A stretch of 50,716 nucleotides of DNA, taken from positions 1 through 50,716 of IMG/VR virus record IMGVR_UViG_3300026319_000007; one strand, given 5' to 3'. Numbering within the stretch: the first letter of the stretch is position 1; each line of letters begins with the position of its first letter. Below, piece after piece: positions 1 to 8,184 of this stretch. The notes below the pieces were generated by a model. That model made no database searches, was not told the DNA's origin, and saw only the letters and a list, made by a program, of their open reading frames with translations. The translations under genes were made by a program, and so were the position numbers. Source of the stretch: a virus.

Positions 1-1
1 T

Positions 2-235
2 ATCATCGGCGACACCGAGATCAAGGGAGGCTATGCCAAAGCAGTGGCGGAGATCCAGGACTGGCTCCAGGGCTTCGATGCAACGGTCAAAAGCCAGATC
101 CAGGCCCTTCAGTCCTTCCTTCCCAAAGAAGATCCAAAGCCTATTGAGATAGCAGTTGTGCCTGCGGATGCCACAATTCCCCAGGAATCCTCAGAAACGT
201 CCACAACCCCAGAAATTCTGGCAGAGGTGAAGTAA
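2..235 (+). CDS. Hypothetical protein, 5' end cut by window edge
   Basis: An open frame enters from the left edge with no in-window ATG; the first possible start is a GTG at 44, but coding-like sequence continues upstream of it. The visible 77 residues have an amphipathic N-terminal part and a Pro/Glu/Thr-rich tail. The stop codon directly abuts the ATG of the next gene at 236. If the two window ends are joined, the frame gains an ATG at 50706 and becomes an 81-aa protein. No family recognised. Confidence 0.55.
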   Translation: MIGDTEIKGGYAKAVAEIQDWLQGFDATVKSQIQALQSFLPKEDPKPIEIAVVPADATIPQESSETSTTPEILAEVK

Positions 236-496
236 ATGATTGCCTTCAAAGCTTCCTATCTCGGTCATGTACTTGCCTTTGGACTCTTTGCCGACAGCCT
301 CGTTAGAGGAAATACTTCAATGGCTGCGTGTGCTGTGGCTTCATTTGCCGTAGCCCTGGCCTACGACTTCGTGGAACGCCATTATTCGGTCAGGAACGTC
401 GAGTTCGCCATTCCTGAAGACTTCAAGCGGAAGGTGCAGGACTTGGAGGCCCGCGTGACGACAATTGAATACGGCATCAAGGCGAGGGGGTTCTAA
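236..496 (+). CDS. Small membrane protein with C-terminal coiled coil
   Basis: 86 aa. Two hydrophobic stretches (about residues 8-24 and 29-45) are followed by a charged helical tail ending in a short coiled coil (about 65-80). The topology resembles small holin-like or membrane-anchored phage proteins, but nothing assigns a function. It starts immediately after the preceding stop, so the two are probably co-translated. Confidence 0.55.
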   Translation: MIAFKASYLGHVLAFGLFADSLVRGNTSMAACAVASFAVALAYDFVERHYSVRNVEFAIPEDFKRKVQDLEARVTTIEYGIKARGF

Positions 497-499
497 ATC

Positions 500-616
500 A
501 TGAAAATGGAATTGACCTTTTACAGCCCGACAGGGGAGCCAGTTGTGCTGACGTTGGACGAGGCCAGAGAACTTTATGTTCTTTTAGCAGAACTGTTTGC
601 AGTGAAGGCAAGTTAA
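500..616 (+). CDS. Small hypothetical protein (38 aa)
   Basis: ATG at 500, stop at 614-616. The sequence is acidic and helical at its C-terminus, with LTLDEARELY around residues 17-26. It fits between its neighbours with gaps of 3 nt upstream and 1 nt downstream, as in the rest of this tightly packed leader cluster. Function unknown. Confidence 0.5.
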   Translation: MKMELTFYSPTGEPVVLTLDEARELYVLLAELFAVKAS

Positions 617-617
617 G

Positions 618-827
618 ATGGCCGAAGAACAAAAGGAAAGAGATGAAGACGCTTTGAATGAGTTGGGACAAAAAACCCCCATACCATCAAATCAATTTGT
701 TCCACCCACCTATATAGCTCCAAATACCTGTCCTTCATGTGATTACTGCCCCACTTGTGGCAGACATGGAAACCATTGGAATCTTCCGTATACTTATCCA
801 ATTTGGGGTGGAGGAACATTCGTATGA
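618..827 (+). CDS. Small zinc-knuckle protein
   Basis: 69 aa. A dense cysteine cluster C-x2-C-x2-C-x2-C-x2-H (residues about 38-50) predicts a bound zinc ion. The remainder is Pro/Tyr-rich and probably extended. Its TGA overlaps the ATG of the next gene (ATGA at 824). The role is unknown; position just before terminase suggests a late gene. Confidence 0.55.
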   Translation: MAEEQKERDEDALNELGQKTPIPSNQFVPPTYIAPNTCPSCDYCPTCGRHGNHWNLPYTYPIWGGGTFV

Positions 828-1201
828 TTTCCTTCGGGCTGGTGGTGGCGGCGAACAATCTCCTTGCCCTCAAGAACTTCACTGTCTTTCTTTCCAATTA
901 CAAGATCTTTGATAAGCCTTCTTTTTTGGAGAAGTGGCTGATTGCCAGGGAACAAATCTGGATCAATCGGAAGGCCATAAAGAACTTCCTCGACATCGTT
1001 GGAGAAGTTAAGAAAACTGAGATTAACATTGGACTTAATGACTGCGCTACGGGAATGTTCACGGTGCTTTACATTGCCAATGAATACAAATTCGGTCGCA
1101 TGGTGATCCACGATTCCCAGGAATTATTCCAGTTAATTTCCCACACCGAGTTGGAGTTTGAGAAACTGAAAAAACCCCAGAGTGACGAGAGTTACAAGTA
1201 A
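824..1201 (+). CDS. Hypothetical protein upstream of terminase
   Basis: 125 aa from the ATG at 824, chosen because it forms an ATGA overlap with the preceding gene; an upstream in-frame start at 755 would overlap that gene by 73 nt. Mixed alpha/beta, no membrane segment or known motif. Its stop overlaps the next start as TAATG (1199-1203), so the next gene is probably translationally coupled. Confidence 0.55.
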   Translation: MISFGLVVAANNLLALKNFTVFLSNYKIFDKPSFLEKWLIAREQIWINRKAIKNFLDIVGEVKKTEINIGLNDCATGMFTVLYIANEYKFGRMVIHDSQELFQLISHTELEFEKLKKPQSDESYK

Positions 1202-1572
1202 TGTCCCTCCTGAATCCCTACAGAAAAGGCAATCCTGGATGGGCAAAAGGAAAGTCCGGCAATCCAGATGGTAGGCCAAAGCTGGGGGCCACAATGGGAG
1301 TGAAACGTACACTTGCCAGGATGAAGCGGAATCCAGTTGAAGAACTTGTCCTGCTAGCAGATATGAGTAGGGACAAGGGTGATTGTAACACCGCGATAAA
1401 GATTTGGGAAAAGCTGTATGATGATAGCCTGGATTCGGGACTCGATCCGGAGAAAGAGAAGAGGACTACGGAGCAACTTTTGAAGGAGTTGGAAAAAGAT
1501 GAGTCAAGATCCAGCAATGGAAGCAGCCATCCGTCTCAGTTGGGAGACGGGGAGATTAAAACGGCTTCTTAA
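1201..1572 (+). CDS. Terminase small subunit-like protein
   Basis: 123 aa. The N-terminus carries the Gly/Asn/Pro-rich motif KGKSGNPDGRPK (about residues 16-27), common in phage proteins encoded directly before the large terminase and often annotated as small terminase-like. A helical, basic central part and an acidic tail follow. The large terminase start lies inside this gene (74-nt overlap in another frame). Expected role: recognising phage DNA and recruiting TerL. The assignment rests on motif and position and is weaker than that of TerL. Confidence 0.55.
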   Translation: MSLLNPYRKGNPGWAKGKSGNPDGRPKLGATMGVKRTLARMKRNPVEELVLLADMSRDKGDCNTAIKIWEKLYDDSLDSGLDPEKEKRTTEQLLKELEKDESRSSNGSSHPSQLGDGEIKTAS

Positions 1573-2944
1573 GCCTGTCCAAAAAGAAATTTACGACGCC
1601 ATCAAGGCATCTACTGAGCTTATCTATGTGGTCAACTGCTCCAGAAGGATTGGAAAGACTACCACGCTCGGGGTGATAGCAACAGAAATTGCTATCCAAT
1701 ATCCAGAGGCCCAAGTGCACTTTGGTGCACCCTATCAGAATGCTCTTAAGGACTTCCTCCTACCAATTTTTAACCAGATTTTATCAGACTGTCCCCCAAA
1801 TCTTCGTCCGAAGTGGAAGCCGAATGATGGGAAATTTGTATTTCCTAATGGTTCCTCAATCAAACTTTGTGGAGCTAACAATGGGCAATTTGAAAATCTT
1901 CGTGGAAATAAGTCAGATTATTTTATCCTGGATGAAGCGGCACAAGTGGATGAGCTGGATGCTATTGTTAAAGACGTTGCTCTTCCTCAGCTACTTTCTT
2001 CTAAATATCCCGGCAAGAAAATGATCTTACCTTCCACTCCCCCAAACACACCCGACCATCCCTTTAAAGTTTATGCCGAGAAGGCAAAGTCGCGGGGGGC
2101 GTATAGTGAATACGACATCGAACAGAGTTGGTATTCCAAGGAAGAAATAGAAAGATTTATCGAAGAGATGGGAGGTAGAAACTCCACCAGATGCCAGCGA
2201 GAGCTATTTTGCAAGTTTGTTACCGATGCATCCCTTCAGATAATCCCCGAATGGAATACCCAACTCCATGTACAGGAAATCAAGGAGGATGACTATTTCC
2301 AATTTTACTTCCTTCTTGAAGGAATGGACGTTGGATACCGCGACTTCACTGCATGGTTGTTAGGTTATTATAATTTTCTTGATGCGAAGCTTTATATAAA
2401 AAAAGAAATCGCTATGAGAGAAAATGAGTTTAGAACTGATCGGCTTGCCGAGAGCATCAAAAAGACTGAGGAAGATTTTGCCAAGATAAGTGGACCTCAG
2501 TCTCGGATACGCCGCATTGCAGATAATGCAAACTTGAATATCCTTGCTGATTTATCTAGTATTTATAGGCTTCCATTCACTCCCGTTAGTAAGAAGAATG
2601 GGAAGGAATGGATGGTGAATCAGTTGAGGCAAGCTGTGAAGGCAGGAAAAATCATTATAGATCCCTCCTGCAAGATGCTGATCTCCTCTCTTGAATTTGG
2701 AATCTGGCGGCGCAACAGAGACGATTTTGACAAATCTCCCGATCTTGGCCATTATGACTTTATTGATGCTTTGATTTATTTGGTCGCAGTACTCCTCCCC
2801 ACAGTTGTCAACATAAATCCGATTCCCCCGCTATATAAAATCAATGTGACCAACACAATGTTTCCAAATAACCAGGTTCCCTATAATGAGAGCCAGGTAA
2901 CAACTGATGCAGCCGTAAAGAAGATGTTTCCCAAACTATTTTAA
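1499..2944 (+). CDS. terL: Terminase large subunit (packaging ATPase/nuclease)
   Basis: 481 aa, normal for the family. N-terminal ATPase: Walker A SRRIGKTT (48-55) and Walker B YFILDEAA (141-148; D145, E146). C-terminal RNase H-fold nuclease: acidic residues in GMDVGYRD (D277), ADNA (D342) and HYDFID (D420/D423). It powers DNA translocation into the prohead at the portal and cuts concatemers. The ATG at 1499 has AAGGAG about 10 nt upstream, inside the previous gene. The portal gene follows after 10 nt. Headful or cos packaging cannot be told from the sequence. Confidence 0.95.
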   Translation: MSQDPAMEAAIRLSWETGRLKRLLKPVQKEIYDAIKASTELIYVVNCSRRIGKTTTLGVIATEIAIQYPEAQVHFGAPYQNALKDFLLPIFNQILSDCPPNLRPKWKPNDGKFVFPNGSSIKLCGANNGQFENLRGNKSDYFILDEAAQVDELDAIVKDVALPQLLSSKYPGKKMILPSTPPNTPDHPFKVYAEKAKSRGAYSEYDIEQSWYSKEEIERFIEEMGGRNSTRCQRELFCKFVTDASLQIIPEWNTQLHVQEIKEDDYFQFYFLLEGMDVGYRDFTAWLLGYYNFLDAKLYIKKEIAMRENEFRTDRLAESIKKTEEDFAKISGPQSRIRRIADNANLNILADLSSIYRLPFTPVSKKNGKEWMVNQLRQAVKAGKIIIDPSCKMLISSLEFGIWRRNRDDFDKSPDLGHYDFIDALIYLVAVLLPTVVNINPIPPLYKINVTNTMFPNNQVPYNESQVTTDAAVKKMFPKLF

Positions 2945-2954
2945 GGAATGAATA

Positions 2955-5060
2955 ATGGACAGTCACGTTTTTGACTCATATTGGGCCGCAGAACAGGATG
3001 TTCTGAAATTGGTTGGATATCTTGAGCATAAGGTATCTGACTTTGATCGTCATATTGATATGGCTGGTCGTTGGCTCACATGGCGGGATCTTTATTACAA
3101 CTATTATTTGGTTAATGAGCAGAACTATCTTTTTCCCAACTATGGTGCTGATGGATTCAAGCGGCTTAATATAAATCATTTTAGGGAAATTCTTAAGCAT
3201 CTTCTTTCATTGGTCACGGCGCAAAGAGTAGTTCCAGAACCGATGTCCACGAACACGGATGCCAAGTCCCAGGCCCAGACGATTTTTTGCAAGAACATCC
3301 TGACCTATGAGAATAAAGAAAAACGACTTGACAAAACTTTTGAGTTTGCTTGTGAAACAGCCATTCTCCTTGGAGGAGCCTACGTCTCAAGAGAATGGGA
3401 TGCTTCAATTGGTGATATTTATGGAGCTGACCCAATATCGGGACAGCAACTCCATAAAGGTGATTATGTAGTCAACATCTACAATCCTCTCGACTGTATC
3501 TTCGACTTTGCCCAGAGTGGATGGGATGTGAATAATTGGGTTATTCTTCGAAAATATTATAATCGGTGGGATCTGATTGACAAGTTTCCTCTTCATGCGG
3601 ATGCGATTAAGGCAATTTCTATTGCTCCTGAAACAAAGAGACACCGATTGGGGCATATCATCAATGAAAAGAATGAGGACTTGATCCCACTGTATACTTT
3701 TTACCATAAAAAGACAGCCTCAGTTCCAATGGGCCGCACAACCATCTTTTTAGACTCGCATACATGCCTATTTGATGGCTCCCTTCCCTATAAAAGAGTT
3801 CCCGTGGATCGTATTGCTGCTGATGACCAGATGAACAATCCTTTCCCCTATTCGGTTTCGATGGATCTTCTGCCCATCCAGAAGGTATACAATGCTCTTG
3901 TGTCTGCTGTCTGCACGAACCAGGCCGCATTCGGTGTACAGAATATTATGATTCCCCGAGAATGCTCGATTGCACTCACGCAACTTACTGAAGGAATGAA
4001 TGCGATTTACTATGATGCCTCTGTTGCTCAGGGAGCGAAGCCAGAACCATTGAATCTTTTAATGACTCGTCCCGAGATATTTCAATTTATTGAATATCTT
4101 GAAAAGAAGATGGCGCAAATCTCTGGAGTCAATGATACAATTCAAGGAAATCCTGCTGCTAATCTTAAATCGGGAACTGCTTTAGCTTTTGTTGCTTCTC
4201 AAGCTCTCACTTTTATTAGTCCCCTTTCTCGATCTTATAATGCTCTTCTTGAGGCTACTTGGACTGGTATTGTTGATATCATCAAGGAATTCGCCACGAC
4301 GCCAAGAATGCTCCTCATTGCTGGAAAGTCAAATTCCTATGAAGCCACTGAATTTACGAATAAGGACATTGAGGATATTGATCGGGTTATAGTGGAGACA
4401 GGAAATCCCCTCACACAAACATTGGCTGGAAGAATCCAAATTGCCCAAGATTTGCTGCAGGCTGGACTTCTAAACAAGGAAGAGTACATGACAGTCATAC
4501 AGACAGGACAGATTGAGCCACTTTATGCCTATGAAACAGCAGAACTCCTCTGCATCAAAAAGTCGGTGGAGGATCTTCAGGCTGGAAAGCCTCATAAGGC
4601 ATTGATAACAGATAATCATCCTTTGTTCATCCGGGAATTCTTGACCATTCTCGCCTCGCCAGATATCCGCCTTGCACAAGATAATGTTGTGATGACGAAT
4701 ACCCTGAATGCCATCCAGCAGCATATGGACTTGTGGAAGCAGGCGACCATATCGAATCCGGCAATCCTAGCAATCCAGAACGTGCCACCATTTCCCATGC
4801 CGCAGCCTTCAATGCCCCTTCTGGGTCCGGGAGCAGGAGCACCTCCTCCAGCAGTAATGCCAGGAAAGGAAAATCCGAATGGTTCTAAAGTTCCAAAAGC
4901 ACCAAATTTGCCAGGAGTGATTCAGTCCACTCCACCTGGAGCAGTTCCTCGTGTGGCTCCGCCACAAGCCCCAAAACTTCCTCCAGGAACTCCAGCAGTG
5001 ACACAAAATGCTGCCGCCCAATTACAGGCAGCTGTTCCACAAGTTCCACCAGTAAGATAA
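2955..5060 (+). CDS. Portal protein
   Basis: 701 aa, between TerL and the scaffold/coat genes, with the size and helical character of P22/T7-like portals. It would form the dodecameric DNA channel at the capsid vertex. About 85 C-terminal residues (from about 615) are strongly Pro/Ala/Gly-rich and low-complexity, an unusual appendage compared with the helical barrel that ends many podovirus portals. Assignment rests on position, length and overall character; no catalytic motif exists for this family. Confidence 0.85.
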   Translation: MDSHVFDSYWAAEQDVLKLVGYLEHKVSDFDRHIDMAGRWLTWRDLYYNYYLVNEQNYLFPNYGADGFKRLNINHFREILKHLLSLVTAQRVVPEPMSTNTDAKSQAQTIFCKNILTYENKEKRLDKTFEFACETAILLGGAYVSREWDASIGDIYGADPISGQQLHKGDYVVNIYNPLDCIFDFAQSGWDVNNWVILRKYYNRWDLIDKFPLHADAIKAISIAPETKRHRLGHIINEKNEDLIPLYTFYHKKTASVPMGRTTIFLDSHTCLFDGSLPYKRVPVDRIAADDQMNNPFPYSVSMDLLPIQKVYNALVSAVCTNQAAFGVQNIMIPRECSIALTQLTEGMNAIYYDASVAQGAKPEPLNLLMTRPEIFQFIEYLEKKMAQISGVNDTIQGNPAANLKSGTALAFVASQALTFISPLSRSYNALLEATWTGIVDIIKEFATTPRMLLIAGKSNSYEATEFTNKDIEDIDRVIVETGNPLTQTLAGRIQIAQDLLQAGLLNKEEYMTVIQTGQIEPLYAYETAELLCIKKSVEDLQAGKPHKALITDNHPLFIREFLTILASPDIRLAQDNVVMTNTLNAIQQHMDLWKQATISNPAILAIQNVPPFPMPQPSMPLLGPGAGAPPPAVMPGKENPNGSKVPKAPNLPGVIQSTPPGAVPRVAPPQAPKLPPGTPAVTQNAAAQLQAAVPQVPPVR

Positions 5061-5081
5061 AAATTCAGGAGAAAATTACCA

Positions 5082-5438
5082 ATGTCTAATTTAATTTCAG
5101 GCAAATTTCCGGCCCAAACATATCGAAACCTTAATGTGCAAACCACTGGATCAGTAATCAAGGCTGCCAAGGGGCAAATTTTTGACTTGCACATCTGCAA
5201 TCAAGCGGCTGCGACACGATTTGTCAAACTGTATGATAAAGCCACTGCTCCCACTGCATCTGATACTCCTTTGCGAACCTATTCGATTCCGGCCACCACC
5301 ACCATTTCTCTTGCCGTGACAACCGCAGGAATTGAGTTTCTGTTAGGAATTGGTGTTCGTGGAACTCAACTTCTTGCTGACAATGATAATACCGCACCCG
5401 CAGCCAATGACATCATTGTAAATGTCGGCTGGCTATAA
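5082..5438 (+). CDS. Putative virion/decoration protein
   Basis: 118 aa, beta-rich, Thr/Ala-rich, without membrane segment. A good ribosome site (AGGAG) precedes the ATG. Lying between portal and scaffold, it may be a head decoration or minor structural protein. No catalytic motif; function inferred from position only. Confidence 0.5.
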   Translation: MSNLISGKFPAQTYRNLNVQTTGSVIKAAKGQIFDLHICNQAAATRFVKLYDKATAPTASDTPLRTYSIPATTTISLAVTTAGIEFLLGIGVRGTQLLADNDNTAPAANDIIVNVGWL

Positions 5439-5456
5439 AATTTAAGGAGAATCAAA

Positions 5457-6542
5457 ATGGCACTTTTACTCAAGGCAATCAATAGTTCGGATACTACAAT
5501 CATGTTCTCCTCGGGGGATATAAATTTTCCCCAAGATGCCGGAGTGGTCCAAATTAACTCTGAAATAATTACTTATACCACCATTTACATGGGAACGATG
5601 TACGGGTGCACGCGCGGGGCGCAAAGCACAACTCCCGCCGCCCATGCAATTTCTAGTTCCATTCTTCTACTTAATTTCTTCAGCGGAATTCCCACTGATT
5701 TGGGAATAACTCAATTGACGGGGGATGTGACGGCTGGACCTGGAAGTGGGAGTCAGGCTGCCACATTGGCCAATACAGCAGTGACTCCGGGTTCTTATAC
5801 TCATACGAGCCTTACAGTGGATGCCAAGGGAAGACTGACGGCAGCCTCCAATGGAACTGCCCCAGTCACCAGTGTTACAGGAACAAGTCCCATTGCAAGT
5901 TCAGGGGGAGCCACACCGGCGATTAGCCTGAATGATACTGCCGTCACTCCTGGTTCATACACAAGTGCCAACATCACCGTAGATTCTAAAGGTCGTTTAA
6001 CTGCCGCTGCAAATGGATCTGGCGGAACTACATTTCCACTTTTAGCTCCAGATGGAATCAACAGTGCTCCATCATACTCATTTACAACGTTGCCAACGGG
6101 AGGGCTGTGGTGGGATGAGGCCAACGGATTTTTACGAGTAAATCGTGATGATTTGCACAGCCTAGCCATTAATGGTTCTGGTGGATCTGATGTGATCATA
6201 ACTAATCCAGCTGTCGGAGGAGGCATCGCGCTAATATCAGATGCAACAGGATCAGTAAGTGTGGGTAGCGCAGTAGCTCAATTGTCATTGAGTTTTGGCG
6301 CATTTGCAGCAGATTTATTCTCCACCACTTGTGAAATGACCTTTGATGATACATCAACAGGCGTTATTATTTTTAAAACAAATAATGGCACTAATATTGC
6401 GGCTGAATTTGACAGTTCCACCATAGCAGCAGATACACGCTTTCTTCTTTGGGACGTCACTGCTGGATCTTTAAAGCGAGTTAGCCGTGGAGCTACCGAT
6501 TCCGGCGGAGCTGGATTCCGAGTTTTAAGAATACCCAATTAA
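5457..6542 (+). CDS. Fibre-like structural protein with repeated module
   Basis: 361 aa. The N-terminal 75 residues resemble a small beta domain seen in phage structural proteins (INSEIITY ... GCTRG). Two copies of a module beginning AVTPGSYT and ending KGRLTAA follow at about 108-134 and 162-188; this module is typical of phage tail fibres. The C-terminal half is beta-rich. Its place between portal and scaffold, rather than in the tail cluster, raises the possibility of a head fibre. Translation starts at a consensus AAGGAGAATCAAAATGG site shared in part by other structural genes here. Confidence 0.65.
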   Translation: MALLLKAINSSDTTIMFSSGDINFPQDAGVVQINSEIITYTTIYMGTMYGCTRGAQSTTPAAHAISSSILLLNFFSGIPTDLGITQLTGDVTAGPGSGSQAATLANTAVTPGSYTHTSLTVDAKGRLTAASNGTAPVTSVTGTSPIASSGGATPAISLNDTAVTPGSYTSANITVDSKGRLTAAANGSGGTTFPLLAPDGINSAPSYSFTTLPTGGLWWDEANGFLRVNRDDLHSLAINGSGGSDVIITNPAVGGGIALISDATGSVSVGSAVAQLSLSFGAFAADLFSTTCEMTFDDTSTGVIIFKTNNGTNIAAEFDSSTIAADTRFLLWDVTAGSLKRVSRGATDSGGAGFRVLRIPN

Positions 6543-6548
6543 AAATTT

Positions 6549-6566
6549 CAGTATAAATTTATACTG
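6549..6566. promoter_or_regulatory. Perfect 18-bp palindrome
   Basis: CAGTATAAATTTATACTG lies 6 nt after the fibre-like gene and is a perfect inverted repeat without spacer. A half copy (CAGTATAG) follows at about 6576. It could be a DNA-binding site for a dimeric protein or part of an mRNA processing region. No protein partner can be assigned. Confidence 0.35.
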
Positions 6567-6596
6567 TAATCATCACAGTATAGATAAATACCAATT

Positions 6597-6615
6597 TGCC
6601 TATTGTAAATAGGCA
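6597..6615 (+). terminator. Stem-loop, possible weak terminator before scaffold gene
   Basis: TGCCTAT pairs with ATAGGCA (7 bp) around a TGTAA loop, followed by TTTT. The U-tract is short, so termination would be partial. It could attenuate transcription between the fibre-like gene and the scaffold/coat genes. Confidence 0.4.
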
Positions 6616-6690
6616 TTTTAAATATAAAGTAAACCCACACCACCTACGAGCTATCCATAACAAAGGCTCATGGTTCAAGGAGAACTGACA

Positions 6691-7644
6691 ATGAATGACA
6701 CACCCGTAACACCATCCGCTGAAATGGGGAATGCTTCAAGTAGCACAAATGATACTTCGACAAAACTAACATCTACAACAAAAGTTGATGTTACTTCCGT
6801 AAAAGCTGCTGCAACTGCACCAGTTGACAAATCTGCTGCAGATAAAGTTAAGACAGATACTCCAGCCGAAAAAGCCGTTATCCAAAAGATCAAAATTGGC
6901 GATATGGAGTATGATGAAGCCACTCTAAAATCAATGATTGAAAAATCATCAGGCGCGGAGAAGAAGTTCCTCGAAGCTGCGAAAATGCGGAAGGAAGCAA
7001 TGCGATTCTTCAAGCTTGCCAAGGAAAATCCCAAGGAATTCCTTGCCAAGACCGGACTGGACCCAAAAAAGTTTGCCTATGATGAAGTTGCCCAAGACAT
7101 AAAGAACAAACTTCGAGATCCAAAGGAAGTTGCTCTTGAAGAAGCAGAGAAGCGAATCAAAGAATATGAAGCAAAAGAAACTGAACAAAAGCGCTTGGCT
7201 GATGAAGCTAAACTTGAGCAGCAAGCAAAATCCCTTGAACAAAAGTTTCATGCTGAAATGATAGATGCCCTTGAGGCTTATCCCGAATTACCAAAGAATG
7301 GCTTTACGGTGGCAAAATTGGCTGAGGCAATTGAAACAGTCAGAAATAAAACGGGTATTTTGCTTACTGCGAAGGAAGTAGCCCCAAAAGTTGTTTCTGA
7401 TATGCGTAGACAGGTAGAAGGAGTTGTTAAAGGACTCACACCTGAACAATTGATTGCTCTTATCGGGCAAGAATCAGTTGATGCAATCTTAAAACATAGT
7501 CTTTCTAAAGTAAAAAATCCTTTATCTGGAAACAATGGTGCCCAAAGTTCTTCTGAAGGAAAACCGAAAGAGAAACGCTGGAAATCTTCAAATGACTTCT
7601 GGAAAACAATTGATAAGGCTGCAAAACAAGAGAGAGGTGAATGA
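6691..7644 (+). CDS. Scaffolding protein
   Basis: 317 aa from the ATG at 6691, chosen over an in-frame ATG at 6670 because AAGGAG lies 8 nt before it. It is rich in Lys, Glu and Ala, with a disordered Ser/Thr-rich N-terminus, a long coiled coil in the middle and a basic C-terminal segment, the classical architecture of an internal scaffold whose C-terminus binds coat protein. Its position one small gene before the coat gene supports this. It would guide procapsid assembly and leave before packaging. Confidence 0.75.
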   Translation: MNDTPVTPSAEMGNASSSTNDTSTKLTSTTKVDVTSVKAAATAPVDKSAADKVKTDTPAEKAVIQKIKIGDMEYDEATLKSMIEKSSGAEKKFLEAAKMRKEAMRFFKLAKENPKEFLAKTGLDPKKFAYDEVAQDIKNKLRDPKEVALEEAEKRIKEYEAKETEQKRLADEAKLEQQAKSLEQKFHAEMIDALEAYPELPKNGFTVAKLAEAIETVRNKTGILLTAKEVAPKVVSDMRRQVEGVVKGLTPEQLIALIGQESVDAILKHSLSKVKNPLSGNNGAQSSSEGKPKEKRWKSSNDFWKTIDKAAKQERGE

Positions 7645-7847
7645 TCATGGATAGCACAGTCAATAAAAAGCGAGTCATTCCCAAGATTGCCTATCAATTA
7701 GAAGAAAAGACTGGTGGATTTCAATTGTTTGTTATCAAACTCGATGATGATAATAAGATGGTGTCTAGGGAAAGGATCAGCGATCCCGATGCTTGGGATC
7801 AAATAATTCTTCTTCTTGAAGCGGAACTCGGAAGGCAGTTTCAATAA
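7641..7847 (+). CDS. Small hypothetical protein between scaffold and coat
   Basis: 68 aa, charged, no membrane segment. The start overlaps the scaffold stop as ATGA, implying coupling; a second ATG lies 6 nt further on. A 337-nt non-coding stretch follows. Function unknown; possibly a capsid accessory protein. Confidence 0.55.
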   Translation: MIMDSTVNKKRVIPKIAYQLEEKTGGFQLFVIKLDDDNKMVSRERISDPDAWDQIILLLEAELGRQFQ

Positions 7848-8184
7848 ATTTTAATTATATCATGCGCCGACATGGTAGCAGTCTTTCTTTTGGAAGGACT
7901 TAGACTGTAAATCGGCATAATTTAAAAGATTTCGGATTCGCCTTGCGAGAGGATAGAAATCGCTTTTGTACAAAAGTATATCTCGCTCTATTTAAATCCT
8001 CCTACACATTGCTTTCGAAAATGAATGGAGGCTAATCGAAAGGTTAGTTTGCAAACTATAGTACACAAATAGACTTGGAGTCTACAAGAGGGTTCAAAGG
8101 CCAAAACCCACCTAACCTTGTGGCAGAAGAGAGTGTTTGTCCTTCCAAATAAACAAAAATTCAAACCTTTAATGGAGAATCAAA
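7848..8184 (+). other. Non-coding structured region upstream of coat gene
   Basis: 337 nt without a convincing gene in a genome that otherwise has almost no gaps. Consecutive stem-loops can be drawn by eye: 7880-7887 with 7893-7900 (8 bp, loop TTTTG) enclosed by GCCGA/TCGGC (7866-7870, 7912-7916); 7924-7933 with 7956-7967; CCTC/GAGG plus CATT/AATG at 7998-8031; and a three-way junction at 8040-8119. Two perfect 14-bp palindromes are embedded: CTTTTGTACAAAAG (7963-7976) and TAGTTTGCAAACTA (8045-8058). The coat ribosome site (GGAG) follows at about 8173. This may be a long 5' UTR regulating the coat gene or a processed small RNA. Confidence 0.55.
8040..8119 (+). ncRNA. Candidate cloverleaf-like RNA element
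   Basis: AAGGTTAG (8040-8047) pairs with CTAACCTT (8112-8119), closing an 80-nt domain. Inside are a possible TTTG/CAAA arm (8048-8051 with 8066-8069), TAGACT-tgg-AGTCTA (8070-8084) and GGGTT/AACCC (8090-8094 with 8105-8109). Size and branching recall a tRNA, but the conserved D-loop GG and a correct T-loop are missing, so a normal tRNA is unlikely. Fold drawn by eye. Confidence 0.35.

Noticed and set aside
789-800. TATACTTAT as a + strand promoter
   Set aside because: It lies inside a gene and has no -35 element at a suitable distance.
5801-6226. 141-aa open frame on the - strand
   Set aside because: Antisense to the 5457 fibre-like gene; no ribosome site and no recognisable domain.
7866-7916. 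Possible tRNA-Tyr fragment (CTGTAAA)
   Set aside because: The anticodon-like word is present but neither acceptor nor T-arm can be formed; the outer pairing GCCGA/TCGGC makes a simple stem instead.
8040-8119. Possible tRNA-Pro (TGG anticodon)
   Set aside because: The cloverleaf outline fits, but conserved tRNA bases are missing (no D-loop GG, T-loop does not have a paired TTCRA context, variable acceptor), so it is reported only as a tRNA-like element.
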